From JACPPO01 sp965262505 (lineage in GTDB: Bacteria; Acidobacteriota; Vicinamibacteria; Vicinamibacterales; UBA2999), in contig CBDHFM010000030.1 in NCBI GenBank assembly GCA_965262505.1, positions 868,001 to 932,000 on the forward strand: a DNA stretch of 64,000 nt, written 5' to 3'. The number at the start of each line of letters is the position of its first letter. Position 1 is the first letter of the stretch. The translations under genes were made by a program, and so were the position numbers. Of the stretch, positions 8,544-17,162 are shown in pieces. A model generated the notes under the pieces. It was given only the letters and a program-made list of their open reading frames with translations. It had not been told where the DNA came from and did not search any database.

Positions 8544-9377
8544 ACGCCCCTATATGTCAAGGCACGGGTTCAGGCGGCCTCGGTGCCGTGTTGGCGCATG
8601 CGGAAGTCTGTCATAACGCGCTAGTAGAGTTCACGGGCAAGGAAGCGTTGGAGACATCGAATGATCTCGCGCTTGGTCCGGCCATCAGCGGAGCGGCGTG
8701 CGACGTAGTCGCCGGTCGGCTGGTGGAACCGCATCCGGACGATGACGGCTCGATAGAGGGCGGCGTTGGCCTGGCGGTAGCCGCCCCGATACGAGCGGTG
8801 CCGGCCAGTGGTCATCCCAGAGGAGGCCGGGATCGGACACGCGCCGCAGCGCTTCGCAAAGGCGGCTTCCGAGCGAAGGCGGGTGGGGTTATCGCCGAAA
8901 AGGATCAATCGCTCGGCGGCGGTGTTGGCGCCGACCCCGACGCTCTCGCACAGGGAGGGCGACGTCTCGGTCGTGCGTCGCGTGAGGTGTCGGTCGTGCG
9001 TGGTGATTTCCTCGGCGATGGTGAACCAGCGAGGAGCGATCGAACGGAGCGTGTGCTTGGCGGACGCGGCGGGCGTGTCGAGGGAGCCCGGTCGGAGTGC
9101 TGCGCAGCGGGTGAGCAGCCGGCGATCGGTGAGCGCTTGGAGGGCTTCTCGCAGCTGAGGCGGCGCGTGCGCCGGTCACCCCGATTCACCTCCACAACAC
9201 GATGCCCTGCGCGGCGTACCGCCCATGTGAGGCCGGCGCCATAGCTGCCGGTGCCTTCGACGCCGAACGCCTCGACCCGCCCGTGCGTGTCTGCCCACCT
9301 GATCAGGGCCCGATAGCCCCCAGAATTCGCCACGAACGCGTGGTCGCCGAGGCGGGTCCCCCGCGCTGCGCGAGGAG
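8544..9377 (-). pseudogene. Degenerate IS110-family element A
   Basis: The minus strand encodes the same transposase type as the intact copy at 11603-12688 (for example EGTGSYGAGLTWAVRRAGHR, CGACPIPASSG, REIIRCLQRFLARELY), but with frameshifts, an internal deletion and a premature TAG just after ARELY. The right end is preserved: CTTGACATATAGGGGCGT, then CAGTGCC at 8543-8537, identical to the boundary of element B. The 5' part is lost: near 9377 the transposase joins an IS6 fragment at a shared CGCGGGG, suggesting recombination at microhomology. Confidence 0.85.
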
Positions 9378-9530
9378 ATCTTCAGCATCGCGGAAGCTGA
9401 GGCATAATCGATAGTAGGGCCAGACCGCGTGGCTGATGATGTCGGGTGGGAATCGATATCCGTGATAGCTGGCCGACTGGCTCCTCATCGACCTACTCTG
9501 CCACTCGTCGCCTGAACCTGACAATACCCC
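9378..9530 (-). pseudogene. IS6-family transposase N-terminal relic
   Basis: The minus strand reads SYHGYRFPPDIISHAVWPYYR then LSFRDAEDLLAQRG, the first 40-50 residues of the IS6 transposase, with a decayed terminal repeat (GGGTATTGTCAGGTTC) near 9514-9530. Fused at 9377 to the IS110 relic. Non-functional. Confidence 0.8.
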
Positions 9531-9542
9531 GCAGCGACTCTC

Positions 9543-11105
9543 CTACTCCTGATTCTGCGTGGTGAATCGGCGGGCCTCTTCGACCCCCGGGTGGTCGGAC
9601 GGCCCACGCCAGAAGCTGAGCAGAGTCGTATAGCGCTCTCGAGCAGTCTCGCTGTCACCGCTGGCTGCGGCAGCTTGAGCCGCACCGAGCAGCGACCGTG
9701 CGCGACCAGGCATTCTCAGAAGCGATGTCTCAAACTGCTCGGCGGCGGCGGCCGGGCGGTCGAGTTCCATGAGGATCTCACCATACAGCTCATAAGGCGG
9801 CTTGACGGGGTCGGCAGCGCCGTTGGGCAGACGCTGTGTCTGCACGATCTCGATCGCTTCGTCCATCAGGGCGATGGCTTGGTCGCCGCGCCCCTCGGCA
9901 ACGCGAACAAGAGCGGCGACCTCCTTGTGCATGATCTTCGTGGTGGCGCCGCCTTCCTCGGTGCGCCTCGCCAGTTCGGCCTCGGCCTGACGCGCCGAAT
10001 CGAGGTTGCCTAAGCGCACCGCGCTGATTCCGGTGGCCAGGAGCTCGTGGTCGGAAGAATCCCGGGTCACCGGCTCAGTGTGCCACTCCTCGGTCTCGAC
10101 GACATGTCGCGCTCTCAGGAGCGGTAACGAGTCGACGGCCCGCGCCTGGTTGTCACTCTCGTCAGCGACCATCTCAAGCCGTTCGATCCACGTCCGTGCC
10201 TTGCCGTAGTCACCCAGCTGGAGGTCTCCATACTGGCCCCAGTCAAGGGGATGTACGGAGTCGCCGACACTGTCTCCTGGTTGCCAGAGGTCGCGTGCCG
10301 CATCGTAGGACCGCTGGTTGTGTGTCGAGACGAGCTCCCACATGCCGTGCTGAATGAAGATGTGTGTCGGCATGTGTCTCGCGTGAGCCACCGCCGGGGC
10401 GATCTCCGCGTACTTCATCGCTGAGGGGAGGGCAAGGGGTGCGTGTATGGGGTCGTCGAACGAATGGATCGTGTAGTGTGCAGCTCCCGGGTGCTCGGGG
10501 TTCTGACTGAAGACCGACAACGCGATCGTGCCCGCCCGAACTTCGAGTCGGCCACTCTGATCGCCCAGAGCGCGGGCGGCACTCAGTGTGGCAACCGAGT
10601 AAAAGGTGGCGACCTCATGGTCATCCGAGTATCGCTCGTGCAGGTCGGCCATGGCTTCCATGTAGGCCACACGCCGTTCGTCGTAGGTCCCCTCCCGGGC
10701 CCACAGCGTCTCGACCGCAGTCAGGAACCCCTTCTCACGATCGGTCGGCGCCTTTTCCAGCCGTTCTTCCCGACTCGATCCCAGTCTGGCCAGGACGGTT
10801 CGTGGGTTGTCCTCATCCGGTGTCGGACCGCCAAAGAGCGGGTGGTTGTAACAAAGCGTTTCTCCCCAGTAGGCGAGCACAAAATCTGGGTCCAATTCCT
10901 GGGCTGCCTGGAACTGTTCGATCGCCTGTTTCCACCCGAAGCTGTGGAGGATGGCCACACCACGCAGGAAGTACTGCTGGGCCTCAGCAGATTTGGTTGA
11001 CGTCCGGAACTCAAGCGACCCGACCGATTGGAACTGTGCTGCCGCTGGAACAGCACACAGCATGCCCACGAGTACGAACATTGAAAAGCGAGTCATCGGT
11101 CGCAT
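9543..11105 (-). CDS. Exported TPR-repeat protein
   Basis: 520 aa from the ATG at 11105, chosen because it gives a clean signal peptide (MTRFSMFVLVGMLCAVPAAA, cleaved before QFQSVG); the frame is open 30 codons further upstream. Mature protein: helical tetratricopeptide-like repeats, e.g. EAQQYFLRGVAILHSFGWKQ, AIEQFQAAQELDPDFVLAYW, and near the C-terminus AAAEQFETSLLRMPGRARSL. It contains H-x-x-HIFIQHGMW and several conserved Trp. Similar proteins are common and uncharacterised in Acidobacteriota; probably a periplasmic scaffold. Stand-alone gene, upstream of a miniature IS6-like element. Confidence 0.82.
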   Translation of the reverse strand: MRPMTRFSMFVLVGMLCAVPAAAQFQSVGSLEFRTSTKSAEAQQYFLRGVAILHSFGWKQAIEQFQAAQELDPDFVLAYWGETLCYNHPLFGGPTPDEDNPRTVLARLGSSREERLEKAPTDREKGFLTAVETLWAREGTYDERRVAYMEAMADLHERYSDDHEVATFYSVATLSAARALGDQSGRLEVRAGTIALSVFSQNPEHPGAAHYTIHSFDDPIHAPLALPSAMKYAEIAPAVAHARHMPTHIFIQHGMWELVSTHNQRSYDAARDLWQPGDSVGDSVHPLDWGQYGDLQLGDYGKARTWIERLEMVADESDNQARAVDSLPLLRARHVVETEEWHTEPVTRDSSDHELLATGISAVRLGNLDSARQAEAELARRTEEGGATTKIMHKEVAALVRVAEGRGDQAIALMDEAIEIVQTQRLPNGAADPVKPPYELYGEILMELDRPAAAAEQFETSLLRMPGRARSLLGAAQAAAASGDSETARERYTTLLSFWRGPSDHPGVEEARRFTTQNQE

Positions 11106-11233
11106 GGCACCCTCTGTTGTGGTTCCGCAAACGGCGGTTAGTCGCATGTGTGGTCCAGCGTACCACAGAGAAACAGCGCTGATACAGGGCGTCATCGGGC
11201 CGATGTGTCACCACCCTCGGCAATAGTCACCCG

Positions 11234-11346
11234 GGCATTGTCAAGTTGACGAAAAGCTCGTCGATTGACCCCCAAGATACTGGGCTCCAGTCCGTCGCGA
11301 ACCCGCCATACTGGGCACCAAAAGCGGCCGTCAGCCTCAACTTGAC
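11234..11346. mobile_element. 119-bp miniature element with IS6-like termini, copy 2, split by IS110-B
   Basis: Reverse complement of the element at 5322-5440 with a few substitutions. It begins GGCATTGTCAAGTTGACG at 11234; its right repeat is interrupted after CAACTTGAC (11338-11346). The remaining AGTGCC lies at 12717-12722, beyond the IS110 element. 113 + 6 bp restores 119 bp exactly, with one C duplicated at the junction. Confidence 0.8.
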
Positions 11347-11379
11347 TGTGAGCATGATCCCCCTGCCTATCGGGGTCGC

Positions 11380-11561
11380 TCTGCGGCACGGTGGGTGCCG
11401 GTGGGCGGTGGCCTGACCCGCAACTTGACTGACCGACGGTCCTCGTCATTGATCTGTCGGTCACCGCCCACCGGCCAATCGTACGGCAGCCAGCTGACCG
11501 GATGGGCCGTGACCCCATAGGGGCCTGCCGCACCCACGGCCCGTCACAGTCCTGTCCGCCC
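11380..11561 (+). ncRNA. Candidate bridge RNA of IS110-B
   Basis: A perfect 14-bp stem (11397-11410 GCCGGTGGGCGGTG with 11462-11475 CACCGCCCACCGGC) encloses a loop holding CAACTTGAC (11421-11429), identical to the 9 nt left of the insertion site, and CATTG (11447-11451), complementary to CAATG/CAGTG (one G-U pair) right of it. Downstream, ATAGGGGC (11517-11524) equals the element's right end and TCACAG (11544-11549) is complementary to (C)TGTGA at its left end. This is the target-loop/donor-loop arrangement of IS621-type bridge RNAs. Stem and guides differ in element C but keep pairing and site match. RNA ends are estimates; transcription not shown. Confidence 0.7.
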
Positions 11562-11602
11562 ACCCGGGCCAGTCCGCGCGCCGCACCCGAGGAGGCCAAA
11601 CG

Positions 11603-12688
11603 GTGACTCACACCATGACCACGCAGCCCGAGGTTTGGAAGGTGATTGTCGGGGTCGATACCCACAAGCATGTCCACGTCGCGGTGGCGATCGACACCCG
11701 GGGGATCCGCCTGGGCGATCACTCGTTCGTCGCTGATTCGAGCGGATATCAGGCCCTGCTCATGTGGGCCCACACACACGGGCGGATTGAGACGTTCGGC
11801 ATCGAAGGCACCGGCAGCTATGGTGCCGGCCTGGCGCGGGCCGTCCGCCGAGCGGGGCATCGTGTCACGGACGTGAATCGAGGCGACCGGCGCTTACGCC
11901 GAGCCGCCGGCAAATCCGACACGATCGACGCCGAGGCCGCCGCTCGGTCCGTGCTGGCGGGCCAATCGACCGCGATCCCCAAGACCGCCGACGGTGCCGT
12001 CGAGATCATGCGCCAGCTCAAGGTCGCCCGGGACACGGCCGTAAAGGCCCGCACCGCGGCGATGATCACCTTGAAGCAGATCATCGTGACCGCGTCGCCC
12101 GGACTGCGAGAAACGCTCCAGGGCCTCACCGCCCACGCTCTCCTCACGCGCTGCGCCGGCCTCAGACCGGGCCCCCTCGACACACCCGCCGCCGCCGCCA
12201 AGCACACCCTCCGGGCACTCGCCCGCCGCTGGATCGCCCTCGACGAAGAAATCGCGACGCACGACCGGCACCTCGTGCGCCTCACGACCGAGACGGCGCC
12301 CACGCTTCGTAAGGGCTTCGGGGTCGGCGCCGGCACCGCGGCCGAGATATTGATCCTCTTCGGCGATAACCCCGACCGGATTCGCTCCGAAGCCGCGTTC
12401 GCGAAGTTGTGTGGCGCCTGTCCGATCCCGGCCTCGTCCGGGAGAACCACCGGCCGGCATCGGCTCTATCGGGGCGGTCACCGACACGCCAACGCCGCCC
12501 TCTATCGAACCGTCATCGTCCGCATGCGATTCCACCAACTAACCCGCGACTACGTCGCCCGACGCACCGCCGATGGCCGGACCAAACGCGAGATCATCCG
12601 ATGCCTTAAACGCTTCCTTGCGCGAGAGATCTACCAACGCGTCATGACAGACTTCCGCACACGCCAAGCCGTCACCCAGGCCGCTTAA
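11603..12688 (+). CDS. IS110-family recombinase (element B)
   Basis: 361 aa from a GTG at 11603 with GAGGAGG 8 nt upstream (ATG at 11615 is an alternative). N-terminal RuvC-like DEDD domain: D in VIVGVDTHKHVHVAV, E in GIEGTGSYGAG, acidic pair in KSDTIDAEAAARS. C-terminal Tnp domain has the serine motif CGACPIPASSG followed by GGHRHANAALY. Such recombinases are guided by a structured RNA from the element's own non-coding end, which is present here. Frame intact. Same subgroup as the relic at 8544 and the copy at 15771-16853. Confidence 0.95.
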   Translation: MTHTMTTQPEVWKVIVGVDTHKHVHVAVAIDTRGIRLGDHSFVADSSGYQALLMWAHTHGRIETFGIEGTGSYGAGLARAVRRAGHRVTDVNRGDRRLRRAAGKSDTIDAEAAARSVLAGQSTAIPKTADGAVEIMRQLKVARDTAVKARTAAMITLKQIIVTASPGLRETLQGLTAHALLTRCAGLRPGPLDTPAAAAKHTLRALARRWIALDEEIATHDRHLVRLTTETAPTLRKGFGVGAGTAAEILILFGDNPDRIRSEAAFAKLCGACPIPASSGRTTGRHRLYRGGHRHANAALYRTVIVRMRFHQLTRDYVARRTADGRTKREIIRCLKRFLAREIYQRVMTDFRTRQAVTQAA

Positions 12689-12817
12689 AACGCGTGTCTT
12701 GACATATAGGGGCGTCAGTGCCTCGTGCGTGCCTACATGGGGGGGTGGCGCACAATCACAATAGCGTCAGCCTGGGCTTGATCCGATCTCGTGGACACGT
12801 TCCGAAAGGTGGAGACG

Positions 12818-13270
12818 ATGTCCCGAATGGCAGCAACCACACGTCGGCGGTCACGCCGGCAATTCAGTGACGAGTTCCGGGCTGGGGCGGTCCGGCTGGT
12901 GTTGGAAGAGGGGAAGACGGTCGGCGCCGTCGCCCGCGAGTTGGATCTTACCGAATCGGCCTTGCGGCAATGGGTCGAGCGGGCGCGCGCCGACCGCAGC
13001 GGGGGCCGTACCGGTCTGACGACCGCCGAGCGGGAGGAGCTGGCTCGGCTGCGCAAGGAGAATCGCATCCTCGCCGAGGAGCGCGACATCTTAAAAAAAG
13101 CGACGGCCTTCTTCGCGAAGCAGAGCCGGGAAGATTTCGGTTCATTGCCGTGGAGAAGGCCAGGCACACCGTCATCATTCTGTGCCGGTGTCTCGCGGTC
13201 ACACGCAGCGGGTTCTACGCGTGGCAACGACGCCCGGAATCGGCACGATCACGAGACGACCGGCGGGTGA
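12818..13270 (+). CDS. IS3-family transposase OrfA (element B)
   Basis: Start at ATG 12818 with AGGTGGAG a few nt upstream. The helix-turn-helix region RRQFSDEFRAGAVRLVLEEG is followed by ESALRQWVERARAD and a leucine-zipper-like REELARLRKENRILAEERDI, typical of IS3 OrfA. The functional part ends near the slippery AAAAAAAG at 13091-13098, after which the zero frame runs on without family similarity to a stop at 13270. A -1 shift there joins OrfB. Confidence 0.85.
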   Translation: MSRMAATTRRRSRRQFSDEFRAGAVRLVLEEGKTVGAVARELDLTESALRQWVERARADRSGGRTGLTTAEREELARLRKENRILAEERDILKKATAFFAKQSREDFGSLPWRRPGTPSSFCAGVSRSHAAGSTRGNDARNRHDHETTGG

Positions 13271-13983
13271 AGGTCCTCGTCCAAGCGTCCGTTGACGCGA
13301 GCAAACAGCGCTATGGCAGCCCGCGCATTCACGAAGACCTGATCGAGCAGGACGAGCAGGTGAGTCGCAAACGGGTCGTCCGGCTGATGCAGGAAGAAGG
13401 CCTGGTCGCACGGGCCCGGAAGCGTTGCAACGTAACCACCATGAGCGATCACGACCAGCCGGTCGCGGCGAATCTGCTCGACCGCCAGTTCGAGGCGGAC
13501 GCCCCGAATCAGCGGTGGGTCGGCGACACGACCGAGTTCGTCATCGGCAGCAGCGGTAACCTGTACCTCGCGGCGGTCTTGGATCTGTGCTCGCGGTTCA
13601 TCGTGGGGTGGGCCGTCAGCGCGGTGAACGACCGGCACGTGACCATCAAGGCCTTGGAGATGGCGCTCAAGCGCCGGTGCCCGGACATCGGCCTCCTCCA
13701 TCATTCCGATCAGGGTTGTACGTACGCCAGCGAGGATTCTCAGGACCTCCTCGAGGCGCGTGGCATCGTCTGCAGCATGAGCCGACGTGGCAACTGCTGG
13801 GACAATGCCGTCATGGAGAGCTTCTTCTCGACCGTCAAGAGCGAGCGCGGCGAACACGTCGACAGTCACGGCGACGCGAAGATGGAGTTGTTCGATCACA
13901 TCGACGTGTTCTATCACCAGCGACGTCGCCACTCGACGCTCGGCCAGATCAGTCCGGCCGCCTTCGAACGGCAGGCGGCGTAG
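13098..13983 (+). CDS. IS3-family transposase OrfB (element B), probably made by -1 frameshift
   Basis: The -1 frame opens well before the slippery site and carries the complete integrase core: KQRYGSPRIHEDL, D in RWVGDTTEFVIG, D in LLHHSDQGCTYAS, E in NCWDNAVMESFFSTVK, then the C-terminal YHQRRRHSTLGQISPAAFE. All three DDE residues are present, so the element may be active. No convincing independent start with a ribosome-binding site was seen, which supports synthesis as an OrfAB fusion. Confidence 0.88.
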
Positions 13984-14157
13984 GGCATGGACGCTGCCAT
14001 CCCTGCGGACGCACAGAACGCGCCCACAGGGATTTGGAAATCTCGCACAGAACGCGAGATTCCCACAGCGCCCCCACCCATCATCGTTGTTGTGAACGAA
14101 CGAAAGAACAACGGAGACTCAAACAGCGTAGCTAAACCGTCCACCGAATCGGATCAG

Positions 14158-14402
14158 GCCCAGCCGCAGACTTGTTGGTGCGATGGTGGCCGGAACTCCG
14201 GCGCTGCAAACACGAGCCTTGCGGCGCGTGGTTTCTGCCGACGCACGGGCGTCAGTGTTATCACGACGCCCGTTGTGCGTCGGCGGCCCGGTATCAACGA
14301 TTCAAGCCGACGCGGAACTACAAAGCCGAATACGCGCGCCGACACGACAGCACACGCGCGCCCGCTCGGCACCAACCATCAGGAAGGATGAAGCGGCGCT
14401 GA
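14158..14402 (+). pseudogene. Zinc-ribbon-type C-terminal fragment (CGNR-like)
   Basis: The frame enters from the IS3-B boundary and reads RWWPELRRCKHEPCGAWFLP, then GRQCYHDARCASAARYQRFK. The C-x4-C-G-x-WF ... C-x4-C-A spacing resembles the C-terminal zinc finger of CGNR/ABATE-type proteins, probable DNA-binding regulators. The N-terminal domain is missing, cut at the IS boundary. A fragment; function of the parent is not certain. Confidence 0.5.
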
Positions 14403-14921
14403 CACGCGGCAGTGCCGTGGACAGGCGCGCTGGTCGACGGAGTGGTCCTCCCGCCGGCACGGAGCGTCTCAGGCGCGTCCGGCTGCATGGCACCTCTGAA
14501 TCTGAATGGGACATGGAGGGCCGTTGATCATCGCGGCCTCAGGGGCTGATGTTCCCAAGAGCAACCACAGGGCATATGACCTGGCCTGCTGGGCCTGATC
14601 GGATGTGTTGCAACCTTCAAAAAGCGACAGGCGCGCGACTGGTCCCTCGCGGCCCCGATCCGTCCCGCGGGTGGCGTTGATGGGATCGGGCTGCAGGTCG
14701 TCGAGCGACTGAATGGGGCGTTGGCGCGCCCGCGTCGAGGATGTTCTGGTCTGTGTCATCGTGTTGCTCCGGCCGGCGCTCGTGCCGGCGTGTCTGCGCT
14801 GGGCCACCCCGCGTGATGGCCCGTGGGCGCCCGTTGCGTGCCGGCCAGGCACGAGGCACACAGAGCGGAGAGGCACAAAACAAGAACCAAGGAATCGCGA
14901 AATGTCCGAAGAAATTCAGCG
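14403..14921. other. Spacer with no convincing gene; possible ParB-like N-terminal scrap
   Basis: Frames in this stretch are short and biased by GC content. On the minus strand, 14759-14647 reads RPIQSLDDLQPDPINATRG then TDRG, which resembles the opening of small phage-type ParB-like nuclease proteins, but the similarity stops after 35 residues and no continuation exists in any frame. Nothing else is supportable. Confidence 0.3.
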
Positions 14922-15489
14922 TCAGAGTTGGCGTGTTCGAGGCCGCCCATGGCAGCCCTTCCGGAGGGGAAGCTCGAGCGCATGTGCAAGCCGGCGGACG
15001 GCGACACGAACGGCGGCCTGACGGCTGGGGTCACCCGCGAGGGTCCCGTATCCTTCGTGCCGCATGTGGTACCGCACCCGCCAGTGGAACAGCTCGGCCT
15101 CTTGGATCTTGCTCGTGGGTGTCGGCTTGAATCCTCGGCCCTGGGGGACTTTTCGGCGTCGCCACGAACGCCGGTGCCCCCAGCCGTTCTCAGGAAGCAC
15201 GGGTGCCCACTGCCGACTGGCCCGCATGGTCGGGGCCTGGCGCCAGACACGCACGGTGCGGTGCATGGTGCGCGTGATCCACAGCTTCTCAAGCTGCCAC
15301 CGCGTGGCGCCTGCGTTGATGTCACGCCGAATCTAGTCTGGATCGCTGAGGTCGACGATCGTGTGCAGCTCCTCCATGATCGTGGGCACGTACTCGCGCA
15401 CGAGGCGGAGAACGTGGTGACGGAAGTCGGCACGCGACCAAGGGAACACGGGCTCCTCATGGCCGGCTCCGGGTGCGGTCCGGCCACGT
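14922..15489 (-). pseudogene. Hypothetical protein, 5'-truncated, with an internal amber stop
   Basis: A minus-strand frame starting at the IS3-C end reads SRADFRHHVLRLVREYVPTI, MEELHTIVDLSDPD, then TAG (15335-15333), and continues in the same frame with IRRDINAGATRWQLEKLWIT and AELFHWRVRYHMRHEGYGTL to a stop at 14922. Continuity across the stop suggests one former gene. I do not recognise the family. The 5' end was lost when the IS3 element inserted at 15490. Confidence 0.42.
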
Positions 15490-15528
15490 TGAATCGTACC
15501 GGGTTTCTCGGAGACCTCATTCGTTGAA

Positions 15529-15733
15529 TCAGGCCACCGCAGCCTGCTCATAGTACTGCGCCTCGAACTCTGCTGGTGGAATGTCCCCGAGCGGCCCCAA
15601 CAGTCGTCGTGTGTTGAACCAGTCCACCCACGTCAAGGTGGCGACCTCCACGGCCTCGAGGGTGCGCCACGGGCCCTTCCGTCGAATCACCTCCGTCTTG
15701 TACAAGCCGATCACCGATTCGGCGAGAGCATTG
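15529..15733 (-). pseudogene. IS3-C OrfB, C-terminal piece
   Basis: Reads NALAESVIGLYKTEVIRRKG then LTWVDWFNTRRLLGPLGDIP and ends EAQYYEQAAVA at a stop. The E of NALAES is the third catalytic residue of the IS3 transposase. Separated from the rest of the gene by IS110-C. Confidence 0.9.
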
Positions 15734-15770
15734 AAGCCCCTATGTGTCAAGAGTGCTCCATTGCCACTTG

Positions 15771-16853
15771 TCAGGCAGCGGAGGTGAGGGCCCCACGGGA
15801 GCGGTGGTCTGCGATCAGGGCGTTGTAGATCTCGCGGGCGACGAAGCGCTTCAGACAGCGGCTGATGTCCTTCTTGGTCAGGCCCTGGGCCGTCCGTCGC
15901 CCGACATAGTCGAGGGTCGGCTGGTGCCAGCGCATGCGGACGGTCACGATGCGGTAGATCGCCGCGTTGGCTTGACGGTGGCCGCCACGAAAGAGCCGAT
16001 GCCGATGCGTCACCCCGCTCGATGCCGGAATCGGACATGCGCCGCAGAGCTTCGCGAAGGCCGCCTCGGAACGCACCCGCGTCGGGTTGTCACCCGCGAC
16101 AATCATCATCTCGGCAGCGGAGTCCGCACCGATGCCAAACGCTTCACGGAGTGTCGGTGCGGCTGTGTGCGTGATCGCGTCGAGGACGTCGTTGTGTGTC
16201 CGGATTTCCGCTGTCAGGGTGAGCCAACGCCTAGCGAGCGCCCGGAGCGAGTGCTTCGCCGAGGCCGTGGGGTCGAGGATGTCACCGGGTACGAGCGCCG
16301 CGCAACGGTCGATGAGTTTCTTGTCCGTCAGCGGGTCGAGTGATTCGCGGAGTGCGTCAGAGGCGTTGACGATCAGCGACTTGAGCGTGATGATGGCGGC
16401 ACTGCGGGCTTTTACGGCGGTATCTCGGGCGGTTTTGATCTGGCGCACCATCTCTGCGGCGCCGTCGGCGGTCTTCGGGATGGCTGTCGCGATCCCCGAC
16501 AGCACCGAGCGGGCGGCGGTCTCGGCGTCGATCGTATCGCTCTTGCCGTTGTGGCGTCGCTTTCGCCGGTCGCAATGGCTGACCTCGACCACGCGGATGG
16601 CGTGTCGGCGCACGAAGCTCGCGAGGCCCACACCGTAGGAGCCGGTCCCTTCGATGCCGAACGCCTCCACGAGGCCGAGGGCGCGCGCCCACGCCACGAG
16701 CTCCATGTAGCCGGCGCGGTCTGCCGACGCACTGCAGGTGGCGAGTCTGGCGCCAAGGGCATCGAGCGCCACCGCCACGTGAATGTGTTTATGCGTGTCG
16801 ACTCCGACGATGACGGTGCGCGGTAGCTCGACGATCTCGTTCCTGTGCGACAT
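15771..16853 (-). CDS. IS110-family recombinase (element C)
   Basis: 360 aa from the ATG at 16853, preceded by GAGAGG 8 nt upstream (an in-frame ATG 11 codons earlier is less likely). Motifs: VIVGVDTHKHIHVAVALDAL, GIEGTGSYGVGL, KSDTIDAETAARS, then CGACPIPASSG and GGHRQANAAIY with the probable catalytic serine. About 55-60 percent identical by eye to the element B enzyme, so the elements belong to one subgroup but are not recent duplicates. That divergence makes the conserved structure of their 5' regions meaningful. Confidence 0.95.
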   Translation of the reverse strand: MSHRNEIVELPRTVIVGVDTHKHIHVAVALDALGARLATCSASADRAGYMELVAWARALGLVEAFGIEGTGSYGVGLASFVRRHAIRVVEVSHCDRRKRRHNGKSDTIDAETAARSVLSGIATAIPKTADGAAEMVRQIKTARDTAVKARSAAIITLKSLIVNASDALRESLDPLTDKKLIDRCAALVPGDILDPTASAKHSLRALARRWLTLTAEIRTHNDVLDAITHTAAPTLREAFGIGADSAAEMMIVAGDNPTRVRSEAAFAKLCGACPIPASSGVTHRHRLFRGGHRQANAAIYRIVTVRMRWHQPTLDYVGRRTAQGLTKKDISRCLKRFVAREIYNALIADHRSRGALTSAA

Positions 16854-16899
16854 GCGGCAAACCTCTCTTCCACAGGCTGGCGACATGGTCTGACCGAGC

Positions 16900-17062
16900 G
16901 GGCGGACAGGACTGTGATGGGTCGCTTCGGCCAGGCCCCTATTGGGTCACTGCCCACCCGATCAAACCGCATCTGGGTGAGTGCTGCCCGACCCAGGCCG
17001 ACAGATCAATGCAAGGACACGAGGTCACTCATACGCAGGGGTCAGACCTGCTCGGACAGCAA
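16900..17062 (-). ncRNA. Candidate bridge RNA of IS110-C
   Basis: The minus strand upstream of the recombinase has a stem GCTGTCCGA (17060-17052) pairing with TCGGGCAGC (16991-16983), in the position of the 14-bp stem of element B but different in sequence. The enclosed loop has TATGA (17033-17029), equal to the TATGA left of this insertion, and GCATTG (17012-17007), complementary to CAATGC on the right. ATAGGGGC (16942-16935) equals the right end, and TCACAG (16917-16912) complements (C)TGTGA at the left end. TCACAGTCCTGTCCGCCC is identical to element B. Confidence 0.7.
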
Positions 17063-17078
17063 CACCATCATGCTCACA

Positions 17079-17162
17079 GTCATAGGCATCGCCTTGGCTG
17101 CCGACCGACGGCGCGATGCCGGCGTCCACGAGGCGATCCGTGTACCGCATGGAGAGATATTG
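17079..17162 (-). pseudogene. IS3-C OrfB, middle piece
   Basis: 28 codons between the IS110 and IS30 insertions: YLSMRYTDRLVDAGIAPSVG then SQGDAYD. It joins the N-terminal piece through the duplicated TTG and the C-terminal piece through the duplicated C, restoring the IS3 integrase core. Confidence 0.9.

Larger units (their letters stand above)
11347..12715 (+). mobile_element. IS110-family element B (intact, about 1.37 kb)
   Basis: The left end TGTGAGCATGAT (11347-11358) and right end ATAGGGGCGT (12706-12715) are fixed by comparison with element C and by the uninterrupted miniature element at 5322-5440. No inverted repeats, and only the single core C is duplicated, as expected for IS110. 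The 5' non-coding part is about 255 bp, the 3' part under 30 bp. Inserted in the sequence CAACTTGAC/AGTGCC. Confidence 0.85.
12779..14156 (+). mobile_element. IS3-family element B (1378 bp)
   Basis: Imperfect inverted repeats TGATCCGATCTCGTGGAC (12779-12796) and, on the other strand, TGATCCGATTCGGTGGAC (ending 14156), 14 of 18 matching. Contains orfA and orfB with an A7G slippery run. The 3' non-coding part (13984-14156) has an inverted repeat, AATCTCGC / GCGAGATT, near 14038-14065. No obvious target duplication. Confidence 0.85.
15734..17078 (-). mobile_element. IS110-family element C (intact, 1345 bp)
   Basis: Inserted in IS3-C orfB between TATGAC (rc of 17079-17084) and AATGCTC. Left end TGTGAGCATGAT (rc of 17067-17078) and right end ATAGGGGCTT (rc of 15734-15743) match element B. 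Insertion followed the same rule as B: cut after GAC, with C repeated on the far side. The 5' non-coding part is about 225 bp from the recombinase start. Confidence 0.9.

Noticed and set aside
13249..13932. Minus-strand 227-codon frame inside IS3-B
   Set aside because: Mirror of the orfB codon pattern; the plus strand holds the full DDE transposase.
14823..15527. Overlapping long frames on both strands between IS3-B and IS3-C
   Set aside because: Only the minus-strand frame with the amber stop reads like protein; the plus-strand frames are Arg/Pro/Thr-rich shadows.
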